Source of the DNA: Streptomyces spinoverrucosus
GTDB lineage: Bacteria; Actinomycetota; Actinomycetes; Streptomycetales; Streptomycetaceae
Direction: 5' to 3'
Assembly (NCBI RefSeq): GCF_006539505.1
Contig: NZ_BJND01000057.1
Coordinates: forward strand, 1-62,652
DNA: 62,652 nucleotides
Of this stretch, positions 15,812-24,093 are shown piece by piece (within the stretch, counting starts at the first letter, position 1; the number at the start of each line of letters is the position of its first letter). The translations under genes were made by a program, and so were the position numbers. The notes beneath the pieces are model-generated. The model searched no databases. It saw only the letters and a program-made list of their open reading frames with translations, and was not told where the DNA came from.

Positions 15812-17267
15812 CCTCATCAACGGCGCGGACACCTCCCGCGCCCTCGATGCGCTGTTCGTCAACGCGCCCCTGCGCGACTACGAGCAGCGACCCCGCGTCA
15901 ACGACTACACGTTGCCCGTCCTGGGCATGGCGTACATCGCCACATACGCAGCACAGGAAGGGTTCAACGTCGGCGTACTCGACGCCGAGGCTCACGGCCT
16001 CGGACTGGCGGAGACCATCGCCACCATCAACGAGGCGAAACCCCGATGGGTCGGCATGAACCTCCTGGCCCCCACGTATGAGCTGTCGGCGCGCATCGCC
16101 GACGGCCTCGACGAGGACATCCGTCTCATGGTCGGTGGACACCACGCGAAGGCCATGCCTGCCACCGTGCTCGCCGACCCCCGCATGAAGCGGCTGCACG
16201 CGCTGATCCTGGGGGAGGGCGAAACCCGCGTGGCCGCACTGCTCGACGACGAGCGGCGCCGCGCCGAACTCCCCGCCGTCATGTGGCGGGATCATCGGCT
16301 CGGCACCAACGCCATCGGACTCCCACAGGGCAAGAACGTCCACCAGTGGACCGCCCCGGACATCGACGCCTTGCCGTTCGTGAACCGCGCGTTCCTGCCA
16401 CAGGATCCGTACCGCGCCGACGACGGTCGGACCGAGGCCAACATCGTCGGCTCGCGCGGCTGCCCGTACGACTGCGGGTTCTGCGGCGCCGCCGTCTCCG
16501 CCAACCCTGACATCAAGATCCGTACCCGCTCACCGGAAGGAATCATCGCGGAGCTCGAACGACTGCACGCCGACCACGGCGTCACCGCGTTCCGATTCGT
16601 GGATGACCTCTTCCTAGGCGCGGACCGCATCATCCGCGACTCGATGACGGCATTCACCATGCATCGCATCGGCGAGCGGTACGTATGGGACGCCACCGGC
16701 CGCATCAACGTCCTGCACCGCGCTGACGACGCCCTGCTGGACACCCTCGCCGCGAACGGACTGCGCGAAGTCGCGCTGGGCATCGAGTCGGGCAGTGACC
16801 GCGTGCTCAGGGCCATGGACAAGCGGATCACAGCCGACATGACGGCGTCCGTCGCGCGTCGTCTCATGGCGCGAGGCATCAACGTGAAGGGGTACTTCAT
16901 CCTCGGTTATCCCGGCGAGCGCCGCGACGACCTCGATGCAACCGTCTCGCACATCCACAGCCTGTGGACGCTGTCCGGCCGATTACCGGGCACCTTCCGC
17001 GCCTCCGTGTTCGAGTTCCGGCCCTACCCCGGAACACCGATCTGGTCCCGCCTGGTCGAAACCGGCCACGACCCCGGGCAGATGCTTGCGTACGGGGATG
17101 TGGACCTCACCGAGCACGGCGCGGACGAGGCCATGCGCGGACGCGACGAATTCAACTTCTCGGTGGGCATCCAGTTCGCCGAGACTCCGCTCGCGGAGAT
17201 CCGCGAACATCTGGCCGCCCTCTCCCGCGAACAGCACAAGCGCAACAAAGGGGGCGCGGTCGCATGA
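15765..17267 (+). CDS. B12-binding-domain radical SAM enzyme
   Basis: A 500-residue protein. Residues about 28-165 form a cobalamin-binding-type Rossmann domain (VLGMAYIATYAAQEGFNVGVLDAEAHGL, VGGHHAKAMP, LGEGE). The radical SAM domain follows, with the CxxxCxxC cluster motif at about C233, C237 and C240 (CPYDCGFC). Downstream patterns (GIESGSDRVLRAMDK, GYFILGYPGE) are those of class B/BchE-like enzymes. Such enzymes methylate unreactive carbons or rearrange ring systems; the substrate is unknown. Ribosome site GGGGGA precedes ATG 15765. It overlaps the glycosylase gene and is ATGA-coupled to the kinase gene. Confidence 0.88.
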   Translation: MPALSTTEVPPRATPDLINGADTSRALDALFVNAPLRDYEQRPRVNDYTLPVLGMAYIATYAAQEGFNVGVLDAEAHGLGLAETIATINEAKPRWVGMNLLAPTYELSARIADGLDEDIRLMVGGHHAKAMPATVLADPRMKRLHALILGEGETRVAALLDDERRRAELPAVMWRDHRLGTNAIGLPQGKNVHQWTAPDIDALPFVNRAFLPQDPYRADDGRTEANIVGSRGCPYDCGFCGAAVSANPDIKIRTRSPEGIIAELERLHADHGVTAFRFVDDLFLGADRIIRDSMTAFTMHRIGERYVWDATGRINVLHRADDALLDTLAANGLREVALGIESGSDRVLRAMDKRITADMTASVARRLMARGINVKGYFILGYPGERRDDLDATVSHIHSLWTLSGRLPGTFRASVFEFRPYPGTPIWSRLVETGHDPGQMLAYGDVDLTEHGADEAMRGRDEFNFSVGIQFAETPLAEIREHLAALSREQHKRNKGGAVA

Positions 17268-17917
17268 CACACCACCTCGGCACCTTCGTCACCGTGGACG
17301 GCCCAGGTGGCGTCGGCAAGTCCACTCTCGTCAGCACCCTCGCCGACATGCTGCACGGCCACGGTCACAGGGTGCACGCCACATGCGAGCCGTCCACCCG
17401 CCCCATCGGCGCGTTCACCCGCGCCCACGCCGACGACATCGGCGGACACGCTCTCGCCTGCCTCGTCGCAGCCGACCGATACGACCACCTCGACCACGAG
17501 ATACACCCCCGGCTCGCCGACGGGTACACGGTCGTCTGTGACCGCTACCTCGCATCCACCCTTGTCGTGCAACGCCTCGACGACGTACCGGAGCCCTTCC
17601 TCCTGGCGCTCAACGACGGCATCACACTTCCCGACCTCGCGGTCATCCTCACCGCCGAACCACACGTGATCGCGCAGCGGCTCACGGCACGCGGAGCACA
17701 CCACCGCTTCGAACGTGACCCATCCATCCCCGCCCGCGAACTCGCCCTGTATGAGCAGGCCGCCGAGACGCTGCGCGGCATGAACGTGCCCGTCCTGGTC
17801 CTCGACACCGGCAACGTCACACCGTCGGAGGCAGCCGCACAGATCGCCTCATCCCTCGGCCGCCGCCCCGGTAACGTCGGTCCCAGTGACCCCGATCCGC
17901 TCACGGTGACCAGATGA
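17264..17917 (+). CDS. Thymidylate kinase-like nucleoside monophosphate kinase
   Basis: A 217-residue P-loop kinase of the dTMP kinase family: FVTVDGPGGVGKST (residues about 8-21), DRY-containing segment VVCDRYLASTLVVQ and the lid region with ARGAHHRFERD. It would phosphorylate a nucleoside monophosphate using ATP. As a housekeeping tmk is expected elsewhere, this copy is probably devoted to the local pathway, perhaps a modified nucleotide. The start overlaps the radical SAM stop (ATGA) and the end overlaps the NUDIX start (ATGA). Confidence 0.85.
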   Translation: MTHHLGTFVTVDGPGGVGKSTLVSTLADMLHGHGHRVHATCEPSTRPIGAFTRAHADDIGGHALACLVAADRYDHLDHEIHPRLADGYTVVCDRYLASTLVVQRLDDVPEPFLLALNDGITLPDLAVILTAEPHVIAQRLTARGAHHRFERDPSIPARELALYEQAAETLRGMNVPVLVLDTGNVTPSEAAAQIASSLGRRPGNVGPSDPDPLTVTR

Positions 17918-18336
17918 CGACCATCCTCGACACGCACGTGATCCTGCGCGACGGTGACAAGATCCTGATGTCCCAGCGCGGCGGCCCCTACGGCCACGGT
18001 CGATGGCATCTCCCGTCCGGGAAGCTCGACCCCGGCGAGTCGCTGCCCGACGGCGCCGCGCGGGAACTCCTCGAAGAGACCGGCGTCACCGTGGACCCCG
18101 CGCACCTGCGCCTGGTCCACGTCGTCCACCACCATCACGCGGAGGGCGACCGTATCGGCTTCTTCTTCCTGGCCACCGAGTGGACCGGCGAACCCGCCAA
18201 CCGCGAGCCCGACAAGTGCCTCGACCTGCGATGGTTCGACGTGCACGGCCTCCCGGACGACATCATCGAGTACCCCGCCGCAGGACTGAATGGCTACCTC
18301 TCCGGCACCGGCACGCTCACGCTGCACGGCTGGTGA
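17914..18336 (+). CDS. NUDIX hydrolase
   Basis: A 140-residue protein with a complete Nudix box (GKLDPGESLPDGAARELLEETGV, about residues 36-58), which binds the metal that cleaves a nucleoside diphosphate linkage. Size and the DRIGFFFL segment resemble small (d)NTP-sanitising NUDIX enzymes. It is the last gene of the coupled set glycosylase, radical SAM, kinase, NUDIX, and a hairpin follows directly. Whether it activates a product or cleans the nucleotide pool cannot be told. Confidence 0.88.
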   Translation: MTTILDTHVILRDGDKILMSQRGGPYGHGRWHLPSGKLDPGESLPDGAARELLEETGVTVDPAHLRLVHVVHHHHAEGDRIGFFFLATEWTGEPANREPDKCLDLRWFDVHGLPDDIIEYPAAGLNGYLSGTGTLTLHGW

Positions 18337-18352
18337 CCCTCGCAGGGTCACC
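18332..18352 (+). terminator. Terminator of the nucleotide-themed operon
   Basis: A perfect 9-bp stem GGTGACCCT/AGGGTCACC with a CGC loop overlaps the NUDIX stop codon. Confidence 0.7.
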
Positions 18353-18385
18353 CTGAGAAGACCGACCTGCCCCTACGCTGACGCC

Positions 18386-18856
18386 ATGGCACCGAACATC
18401 GCGACCAACACCCGCGTCTCGCTCGACGAACTCCTGGACTTCGTACGCCCCCGCCATCACGCCCTCCTGATCACCCGCCGCGCCGACGGCAGCCCCCAGG
18501 CGTCCCCGCTGACCTGCGGCGTCGACGACTCGGGCCGGATCGTGGTGTCCACCTACCCGGAGCGGGCCAAGACCCGCAACGCCAAGCGGGACCCCCGGGT
18601 CAGCCTCCTCGTCCTGAGCGACGACTGGAACGGTCCGTGGGTCCAGATCGACGGCACCGCCGAGGTCATCGACGCCCCCGACTCCGTGGAACCGCTCGTG
18701 GAGTACTACCGCAACATCGCCGGGGAGCACCCGGACTGGGCGGAGTACCGGCAGGCCATGCTGAAGCAGGGCAAGTCGATCATCCGGGTCACACCGGAGC
18801 GGTGGGGTCCGGTGGCCACAGGGGGATTTCCGGCGCGGCTGGTGGAGGGGGACTAG
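18386..18856 (+). CDS. PPOX-class F420/FMN-dependent oxidoreductase
   Basis: A 156-residue split-barrel protein of the pyridoxamine-5'-phosphate-oxidase-like class: HHALLITRRADGSPQASPL near the start, STYPERAKTRNAKRDPRVSLLV in the middle, FPARLVEGD at the end. In actinobacteria most such proteins bind F420 rather than FMN; the reaction is unknown. ATG 18386 is chosen because the upstream extension is a shadow of the NUDIX gene. It overlaps the convergent DHFR-like gene by four bases. Confidence 0.85.
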   Translation: MAPNIATNTRVSLDELLDFVRPRHHALLITRRADGSPQASPLTCGVDDSGRIVVSTYPERAKTRNAKRDPRVSLLVLSDDWNGPWVQIDGTAEVIDAPDSVEPLVEYYRNIAGEHPDWAEYRQAMLKQGKSIIRVTPERWGPVATGGFPARLVEGD

Positions 18857-19416
18857 CGCGCCACGCGGTGGCGGAGGTAGACGACTTTTGAGCTGAAGGT
18901 GCGGGTCTCGACGAGTTCGAGATCCACCCGGCGCTCGCGCTGGGGGAAGAAGGGGATGCCACCGCCGACGAGCACCGGGTAGACCATGGCCCGGTACTCG
19001 TCGATCAGATCCAGCGCGGCCGCCTCGGCGGCGAGAGTCGCGCCGCCGATCGCGATCTCGCCCTCCCCCGGCTCGGCTCGCAACCGCTCGATCTCCTCCG
19101 CCAGGCCGCCGGAGGCCAGGCGGGCATGGCCCTGCACCGCCGACAGGGTGGTGGAGAACACCACCTTTGGGAGCGGCTTCCAGAGCGCGGTCCACTCGCG
19201 GCTTGAGTCGTCGAGCGAGGGATCCTGGTCGGCGGTCTCCCAGTACAGCATCGTCTCGTACAGCCGTCGTCCCAACAGGTGGACGCCGACCTCTCGGATC
19301 TCGTCGATCCAGAAGCGAAAGATCTCCTCGTCGGGCTCCGTCCAGGCGAAGCTGCCGTCCGGCCCGACGATGTAGCCGTCGAGTGAGACGCTCATCGAAT
19401 AGGTCACGCTGCGCAT
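18853..19416 (-). CDS. Dihydrofolate reductase-like (RibD C-terminal) protein
   Basis: A 187-residue member of the bacterial bifunctional deaminase-reductase C-terminal family: MRSVTYSMSVSLDGYIVGPDG at the N-terminus, LLGRRLYETML, IAIGGATLAAEA and YPVLVGGGIPFF. These are stand-alone NADPH-dependent DHFR-fold reductases of unknown substrate, very common in Streptomyces. Convergent with the PPOX gene. About 90 bases separate it from the TetR gene, which runs in the same direction. Confidence 0.88.
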   Translation of the reverse strand: MRSVTYSMSVSLDGYIVGPDGSFAWTEPDEEIFRFWIDEIREVGVHLLGRRLYETMLYWETADQDPSLDDSSREWTALWKPLPKVVFSTTLSAVQGHARLASGGLAEEIERLRAEPGEGEIAIGGATLAAEAAALDLIDEYRAMVYPVLVGGGIPFFPQRERRVDLELVETRTFSSKVVYLRHRVAR

Positions 19417-19506
19417 CAGAAGTCCTCCTCGGCAACGGGTTCGACAGTACGACCGCCGGACGCCGCAGGACTCATCGCGACTCGCGGGATCCGAGCAGCC
19501 GCCTGG

Positions 19507-20268
19507 TCAGCCGCGTTCGACCATCGCCTCGATGCCGGCCACCAGCAGGTCCAGGGCGAAGGTGAAGTCGCGGTCCAACATCTCGGCGACCGTGTCGCCG
19601 CCGCGGGCCGCCATGATGTCCTTGGACTCCTGGATGACCTCGGCGGTCTCCGGCCGCTCGCTCACCGAGCTCATGGCCTGCTGGAAGTAGTCGTCCGGGG
19701 TCATGCCGGTCTCCGCGACGCGGGCCAGGAAATGGCCCTCGATGGTGCCGTAGCCGTACACGAACTGGAGGACGGCCGAGATCCCGCTCGTCAGGCGGTG
19801 CGCGGGCAATCCGGTCTTGCGGATCACCCGCTGGACGACCCGGGAGAACGCGAGGGCGTTCGGCCCGATGTTGAGGTACGTCCCCGCGAGCGGCGACAGC
19901 CAGGGGTGGCGCACCAGCAGCGCCCGGTACTCGGTGGCCAGCGCCCGTAGCTGGTCGCGCCAGTCCTCGTCGGCGTCCGGGTCGGGCAGCCGCAGCTCGC
20001 CGAAGGCGGCGTCGAGGGCGAGTTCGAGGAGGTCGTCCTTGGTGTCGACGTACCAGTAGACGGACATCGCCGTGACGTTCAGCTCGGCGGCCAGCCGCCG
20101 CATCGAGAACTTCGCGAGCCCCTCGGCGTCCAGCAGCCGCACGGTCACCTCGGTGATCCGCGCCCGGTCCAGCCCCGACGGCTGCCCGCCCCCACGCCCA
20201 CCGCGGGGTGCCTTCCCCTCCAGCCACACACTGGCCCGCGGAGCCCGCCCAGCAGCTGCCTTAGCCAT
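19507..20268 (-). CDS. TetR-family regulator of the adjacent MFS pump
   Basis: A 253-residue TetR regulator with a basic N-terminal extension, an HTH (ITEVTVRLLDAEGLAKFSMRRL, then VTAMSVYWYVDTKDDLLELAL) and a TetR_C-type ligand domain of the TetR/Mce3R kind. It lies 132 bases downstream of the MFS gene on the same strand. A 15-bp perfect inverted repeat covers the MFS start, the obvious operator for it. The pair is a drug-responsive efflux unit by context. Confidence 0.87.
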   Translation of the reverse strand: MAKAAAGRAPRASVWLEGKAPRGGRGGGQPSGLDRARITEVTVRLLDAEGLAKFSMRRLAAELNVTAMSVYWYVDTKDDLLELALDAAFGELRLPDPDADEDWRDQLRALATEYRALLVRHPWLSPLAGTYLNIGPNALAFSRVVQRVIRKTGLPAHRLTSGISAVLQFVYGYGTIEGHFLARVAETGMTPDDYFQQAMSSVSERPETAEVIQESKDIMAARGGDTVAEMLDRDFTFALDLLVAGIEAMVERG

Positions 20269-20323
20269 CGGCGCACCTTCCTCAACATGGGTTCCCTGAT
20301 CACAAGGCTAGGCTGCAGCGCCT

Positions 20324-20363
20324 CGTTAGGGGCGCGGGGAACTGCGCGATCAACCCACGACGG
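20324..20363. repeat. Streptomyces-type intergenic repeat
   Basis: The segment around TTAGGGGCGCGGGGAACTG at 20326-20344 and its continuation through CCACGACGG resembles a short intergenic element I know from many Streptomyces genomes. It lies between the MFS and TetR genes. The identification is from memory; no second copy was seen in this window. Confidence 0.45.
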
Positions 20364-20399
20364 TCCGCACCCGCCACACGAACAACACCTCCCGAGCTC

Positions 20400-21890
20400 T
20401 TAGGCATCTGTCCGCTCCGCCCGCTTCAACAACGCCGCCGCCAGCAGCCCCCCAAGCAGCACGGCCCCCGCTCCCACCAACTGACTGCTCTGAAGCCCGG
20501 ACGAGAACGCCTCAGTGATCTCCCGCCGCTCCCCCTCGGACCCTGCCGAGGCCAACGCCGCCGGCAACGAACTCGCCGCCACCGGAATCAACGCAGCGAA
20601 CCGTGAGTTGAGCACGGCCCCCAGCACCGCAACCCCCAACCCGTTGCCGAACTCCGCGAGCGTGCCGTTGATCCCGGCCCCCACCCCGGCCTTCGCGGGC
20701 GGAATCGCGCTCATGATGGCGTGCGCCATCGCGGGGTTGGCGATCGCACACCCCACCCCGATCAGCACCAGCCCGAGCAGCGTCCCGGCGTACCCGCCGG
20801 AGGCCAGCGTCGCGATCGAGACCAGCCCGCCCGACATCAGCACCATCCCGAGCCCGATCGACACCGGCGTACCGAGCTTGACCGTCCACTTCGCCGACAC
20901 CCCGGAGAAGTTGAGCACCACGACGACCAGGGCGAGCGGCGCCGTCCGCAGCCCGGCCTCCAGCGGCTCGTACCCGAGCACGAACTGCAGATGCTGCGTG
21001 AGCAGGAACAGCGCCCCGCCCATCCCGAAGGTGATCAGCACCGCACCGGCCACCGCCCCCGTGAACCGCTGGTCGCGGAAGAAGTGCAGATCCAGCATCG
21101 GGTACGGAATCCTGCTCTCCCACCAGGCGAACAGCCCGAGCACGACCACCGCGACGCCACCGCTCGCCAGCACCTGCCCGGACGTCCACCCGTGCTCCGG
21201 GCCGGAGATGATCGCGAACACCAGCGAGGCCATACCGATCGTGGAGAGCAGCGCACCGAGCAGGTCGGGCCGGTCGCCCTGCGGATTCTTGGACTCCGGG
21301 ACCAGTGCCACCACCGCGACCAGGCCGAGTACCACGACCGGCAGGTTGATCAGGAAGATCGCGCCCCACCAGAAGTGGTCCAGCATGAACCCGCCGATCA
21401 GCGGCCCGGTCGCGAAGCCCAGCGCGTTGACAGCGCTCCAGATGCCGATCGCCTTGGGGTGTTCCTCGGGCGCGAAGATCTGCATCGCGACCGCGAGAGT
21501 GGTGGTCAGCAGCAGCGCGCCGCCGACGCCCATCCCGGCCCGCGCGGCGATCAACTGCGCGGTGGAGTCGGCGAGTCCGGCCACCAGCGAGCCGATGCCG
21601 AACAGCGCCAGGCCGGTGATCAGCATCTTCTTGCGGCCGTAGCGGTCGGCGGCGCTGCCCGCGGTGAGCAGCAGGCCCGACTGCACCAGGGAGTAGGCGT
21701 TGATCATCCACTGGATGTCGGAGGTGGCCGCGTCCAACTCCTGGGTGAGGGAGGGGATCGCCACGTTCAGGACGGTGTTGTCCAGCAGCACGGTGAGCTG
21801 CGCGAGGCAGATGACACCGAGGATCAGCCAGCGCTGCGGGTGACCGGCCGCGGTGTGTTCCGGGGCCGGCACCTTGGAGGTCGTCGACAT
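20400..21890 (-). CDS. DHA2-family MFS drug efflux transporter
   Basis: A 496-residue 14-helix transporter of the EmrB/QacA family: VLLDNTVLNVAIPSL in helix 1 (motif D1), GSAADRYGRKKM (motif A), and a motif C-like GFATGPLIGG. Exports drugs or metabolites with proton exchange at the cytoplasmic membrane. ATG 21890 is preferred; a GTG nine bases upstream is in frame. No ribosome site is close to either, because the operator arm abuts the start, so the transcript may be leaderless or nearly so. The TetR gene follows. Confidence 0.88.
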   Translation of the reverse strand: MSTTSKVPAPEHTAAGHPQRWLILGVICLAQLTVLLDNTVLNVAIPSLTQELDAATSDIQWMINAYSLVQSGLLLTAGSAADRYGRKKMLITGLALFGIGSLVAGLADSTAQLIAARAGMGVGGALLLTTTLAVAMQIFAPEEHPKAIGIWSAVNALGFATGPLIGGFMLDHFWWGAIFLINLPVVVLGLVAVVALVPESKNPQGDRPDLLGALLSTIGMASLVFAIISGPEHGWTSGQVLASGGVAVVVLGLFAWWESRIPYPMLDLHFFRDQRFTGAVAGAVLITFGMGGALFLLTQHLQFVLGYEPLEAGLRTAPLALVVVVLNFSGVSAKWTVKLGTPVSIGLGMVLMSGGLVSIATLASGGYAGTLLGLVLIGVGCAIANPAMAHAIMSAIPPAKAGVGAGINGTLAEFGNGLGVAVLGAVLNSRFAALIPVAASSLPAALASAGSEGERREITEAFSSGLQSSQLVGAGAVLLGGLLAAALLKRAERTDA

Positions 21891-21929
21891 GCTGTACACC
21901 GTATAGCAGCTCCCATACGGTGTACAGCA
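21890..21929. promoter_or_regulatory. Operator: 15-bp perfect inverted repeat over the MFS start
   Basis: Arms 21890-21904 and 21915-21929 are perfect inverted copies (core TGTACACCGTAT) separated by 10 bases. One arm touches the MFS start codon. This is the best candidate binding site for the neighbouring TetR protein. Confidence 0.7.
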
Positions 21930-21945
21930 GACCCCCGTCCCGGCG

Positions 21946-24093
21946 TCAGCTCGTCGGCTGCGTCAGGTCGTAGAACGTGGCCGAGCCGACCGTGACCTCC
22001 TTGAAGTTCTCCTGGACCCAGGAGCTGATCTGCGACGACGTGCCGTTGCCGGAACCGCCCATGCCGCCACCGCCCATTCCACCGGCGATGAAGTAGTGGA
22101 TCCTGCCGTCCGCCACGTACTGCTTGAACTGGGCCAGCGTCGGGGAGGGGTCGCTGCCGTTGAAGCCGCCGATCGCCATCACGGCCTCGCCGGTGGCGAG
22201 TTGGTAGCTCGCGGCGTTCTGGGCGCCGATGGCGGCGGCCGCCCAGGTGTAGTCCCCGGCGTTCTGCTCCAGCAGTTCCTTGGCCTCGTCGGAGACGGTG
22301 GCACCGTTGAGGAGGCCGCCGACGCCGCCCATGCCACCGCCGCCCTCGCCCATGGAGCCGCCGCCGGGGGAGGTGTTGCCCTGCTGGTTCTGGCCGGTGC
22401 CGCCGGTGCCGCCGGTCGGGGGCTGGCCCATGCCACCGCCCTGACCCTGCTGACCCTGTCCCTGCTGACCCTGACCCTGCTGACCCTGACCCTGCTGGTT
22501 CTGGCCACCGCCCGGGAAGCCGCCCCCGCCGGGACCGCCACCCATACCGCCGCCCCCACCGGGCCCACCGCCCCGGCCACCCGCGACAGCCGGACCCGCC
22601 GTCACGATCGAACCGGTGTGGCCCTCGCCCAGCGTCGTGAGCGTGTACGCCGTCGGACCGGCCAGCCCGGTCACGAAGCTCAACGCCACAACACCGAGGG
22701 CCAGTTGACGCCCGAGCCGGTTCACGAAGACCAGGCCCAGCGCGGCGGCCAGCCCGCCCACCAGCACGACCCACTTCAGCCACGGGTACGAGGCGGAGGA
22801 GCGGTTCAGCAGCACGTACCCCCAGGCCGCGGTGGCCGTCATCGCGGCGGCGAGGGTCAGCGAGGCCCACATCCGGCCGCGCTCCTGCCACAGCAGGGCC
22901 GCGCCCATACCGATCAGCGGGGCGATGTAGGGGGCCAGGGCGACGGTGTAGTACTCGTGGAAGATGCCCTGCATAAAGCTGAAGATCACCATGGTGATCA
23001 GCAGCGAGCCGCCCCAGAGGATGAAGGTCGCGCGCGTGGTGTCCGTGCGCTTCAGCCTGCGCGTCGACACCAGGGCCGCCACCAGCAGGATCAGCGCCGC
23101 CGGGATCAGCCACGAGATCTGCCCGCCGATGACGGAGCTGAACATCCGGTCCCAGCCGGTCTCGCCCCAGCCGCCGCCCTGGCCGCCGCCGACGCTGCCG
23201 GTCTCCTCGCCGTTGATCCGTCCGAGGCCGTTGTAGCCGAAGGTCAGCTCCAGGAAGGAGTTGTTCTGCGAGCCGCCGATGTACGGGCGAGAGGACGCCG
23301 GCCACAGCTCGACGATCGCCACCCACCAGCCGCCCGCGACGACCATCACGAGCCCGGCGAGCAGCACCTGCCCGATCCGCCTGCGCACGGTCGTCGGTGC
23401 GAGCACGACGTACACCAGCGCGAGCACCGGCAGGATCAGGAACGCCTGGAGCGTCTTGACCAGGAACGCGAAGCCGATCGCCACCCCTGCCCACACCAGC
23501 CACTTCGTCTGCGCCTTGTCCAGCGCGCGCTGGGTGCAGTAGACGGCGGTGGCCATCAGCAGGGCCAGGGCCGCGTCGGGGTTGTTGAAGCGGAACATCA
23601 GCGCGGCGACCGGCGTCAGCGCGAAGACCGCCATGGTGAGCAGCCCGACGCCGGCCGGGAACCGGCGGCGCACGGAGGCGTACAGCACACCCGCCGTCGC
23701 CACTGCCATCAGCACCTGCGGGAACAGGATCGCGAACGAGTTCAGCCCGAAGAGCCGCACGGAGAGGGCCATCGGCCACAGGGAGGCCGGGGGCTTGTCG
23801 ACGGTGATGGCGTTCGCCGCGTCCAGCGAGCCGAAGAAGAACGCCTTCCACGACTGGCTGCCGGCCTGGACGGCCGCGGAGTAGAAGGAGTTGGCGTATC
23901 CGGAGGCGGTGAGGTTGTAGGTGTACAGCGCGCCGATGACGAGGAGCGTGGCGAGGAAGGCCGGGCGGACCCAGCGGGGGTCCTCGGGGCGGCCGCGCCA
24001 GAGCCGTCGTAGGAAGGGCTGCTCGGGTTGGTCGGACGCGGGTGCCGTCGGCAGGTCGGCCGCCGGGGGCCGCAGGGTGGTCGTGGTCGTCAT
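21946..24093 (-). CDS. GT39/ArnT-like membrane glycosyltransferase with Gly/Gln-rich insert
   Basis: A 715-residue polytopic protein. The N-terminal two thirds carry 11-13 membrane helices with the PMT/ArnT-type loop (ANSFYSAAVQAGSQSWKAFFFGSLDAANAITVDKPPASLW), where acidic residues bind the lipid-linked donor. Residues about 495-610 are a Gly/Gln/Met-rich tract with GQGQQ repeats. The last 110 residues form a soluble extracytoplasmic domain (YTWAAAAIGAQNAASYQLA). It probably moves a sugar from polyprenyl phosphate to a cell-surface acceptor. Overlaps the GT2 gene by four bases, so donor-making and donor-using enzymes are coupled. Confidence 0.87.
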   Translation of the reverse strand: MTTTTTLRPPAADLPTAPASDQPEQPFLRRLWRGRPEDPRWVRPAFLATLLVIGALYTYNLTASGYANSFYSAAVQAGSQSWKAFFFGSLDAANAITVDKPPASLWPMALSVRLFGLNSFAILFPQVLMAVATAGVLYASVRRRFPAGVGLLTMAVFALTPVAALMFRFNNPDAALALLMATAVYCTQRALDKAQTKWLVWAGVAIGFAFLVKTLQAFLILPVLALVYVVLAPTTVRRRIGQVLLAGLVMVVAGGWWVAIVELWPASSRPYIGGSQNNSFLELTFGYNGLGRINGEETGSVGGGQGGGWGETGWDRMFSSVIGGQISWLIPAALILLVAALVSTRRLKRTDTTRATFILWGGSLLITMVIFSFMQGIFHEYYTVALAPYIAPLIGMGAALLWQERGRMWASLTLAAAMTATAAWGYVLLNRSSASYPWLKWVVLVGGLAAALGLVFVNRLGRQLALGVVALSFVTGLAGPTAYTLTTLGEGHTGSIVTAGPAVAGGRGGGPGGGGGMGGGPGGGGFPGGGQNQQGQGQQGQGQQGQGQQGQGGGMGQPPTGGTGGTGQNQQGNTSPGGGSMGEGGGGMGGVGGLLNGATVSDEAKELLEQNAGDYTWAAAAIGAQNAASYQLATGEAVMAIGGFNGSDPSPTLAQFKQYVADGRIHYFIAGGMGGGGMGGSGNGTSSQISSWVQENFKEVTVGSATFYDLTQPTS

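Noticed and set aside
13982..18336. Cobalamin riboswitch before the B12-type radical SAM gene
   Set aside because: The radical SAM start lies inside the glycosylase gene, and no B12-box-like sequence was seen in the leader regions.
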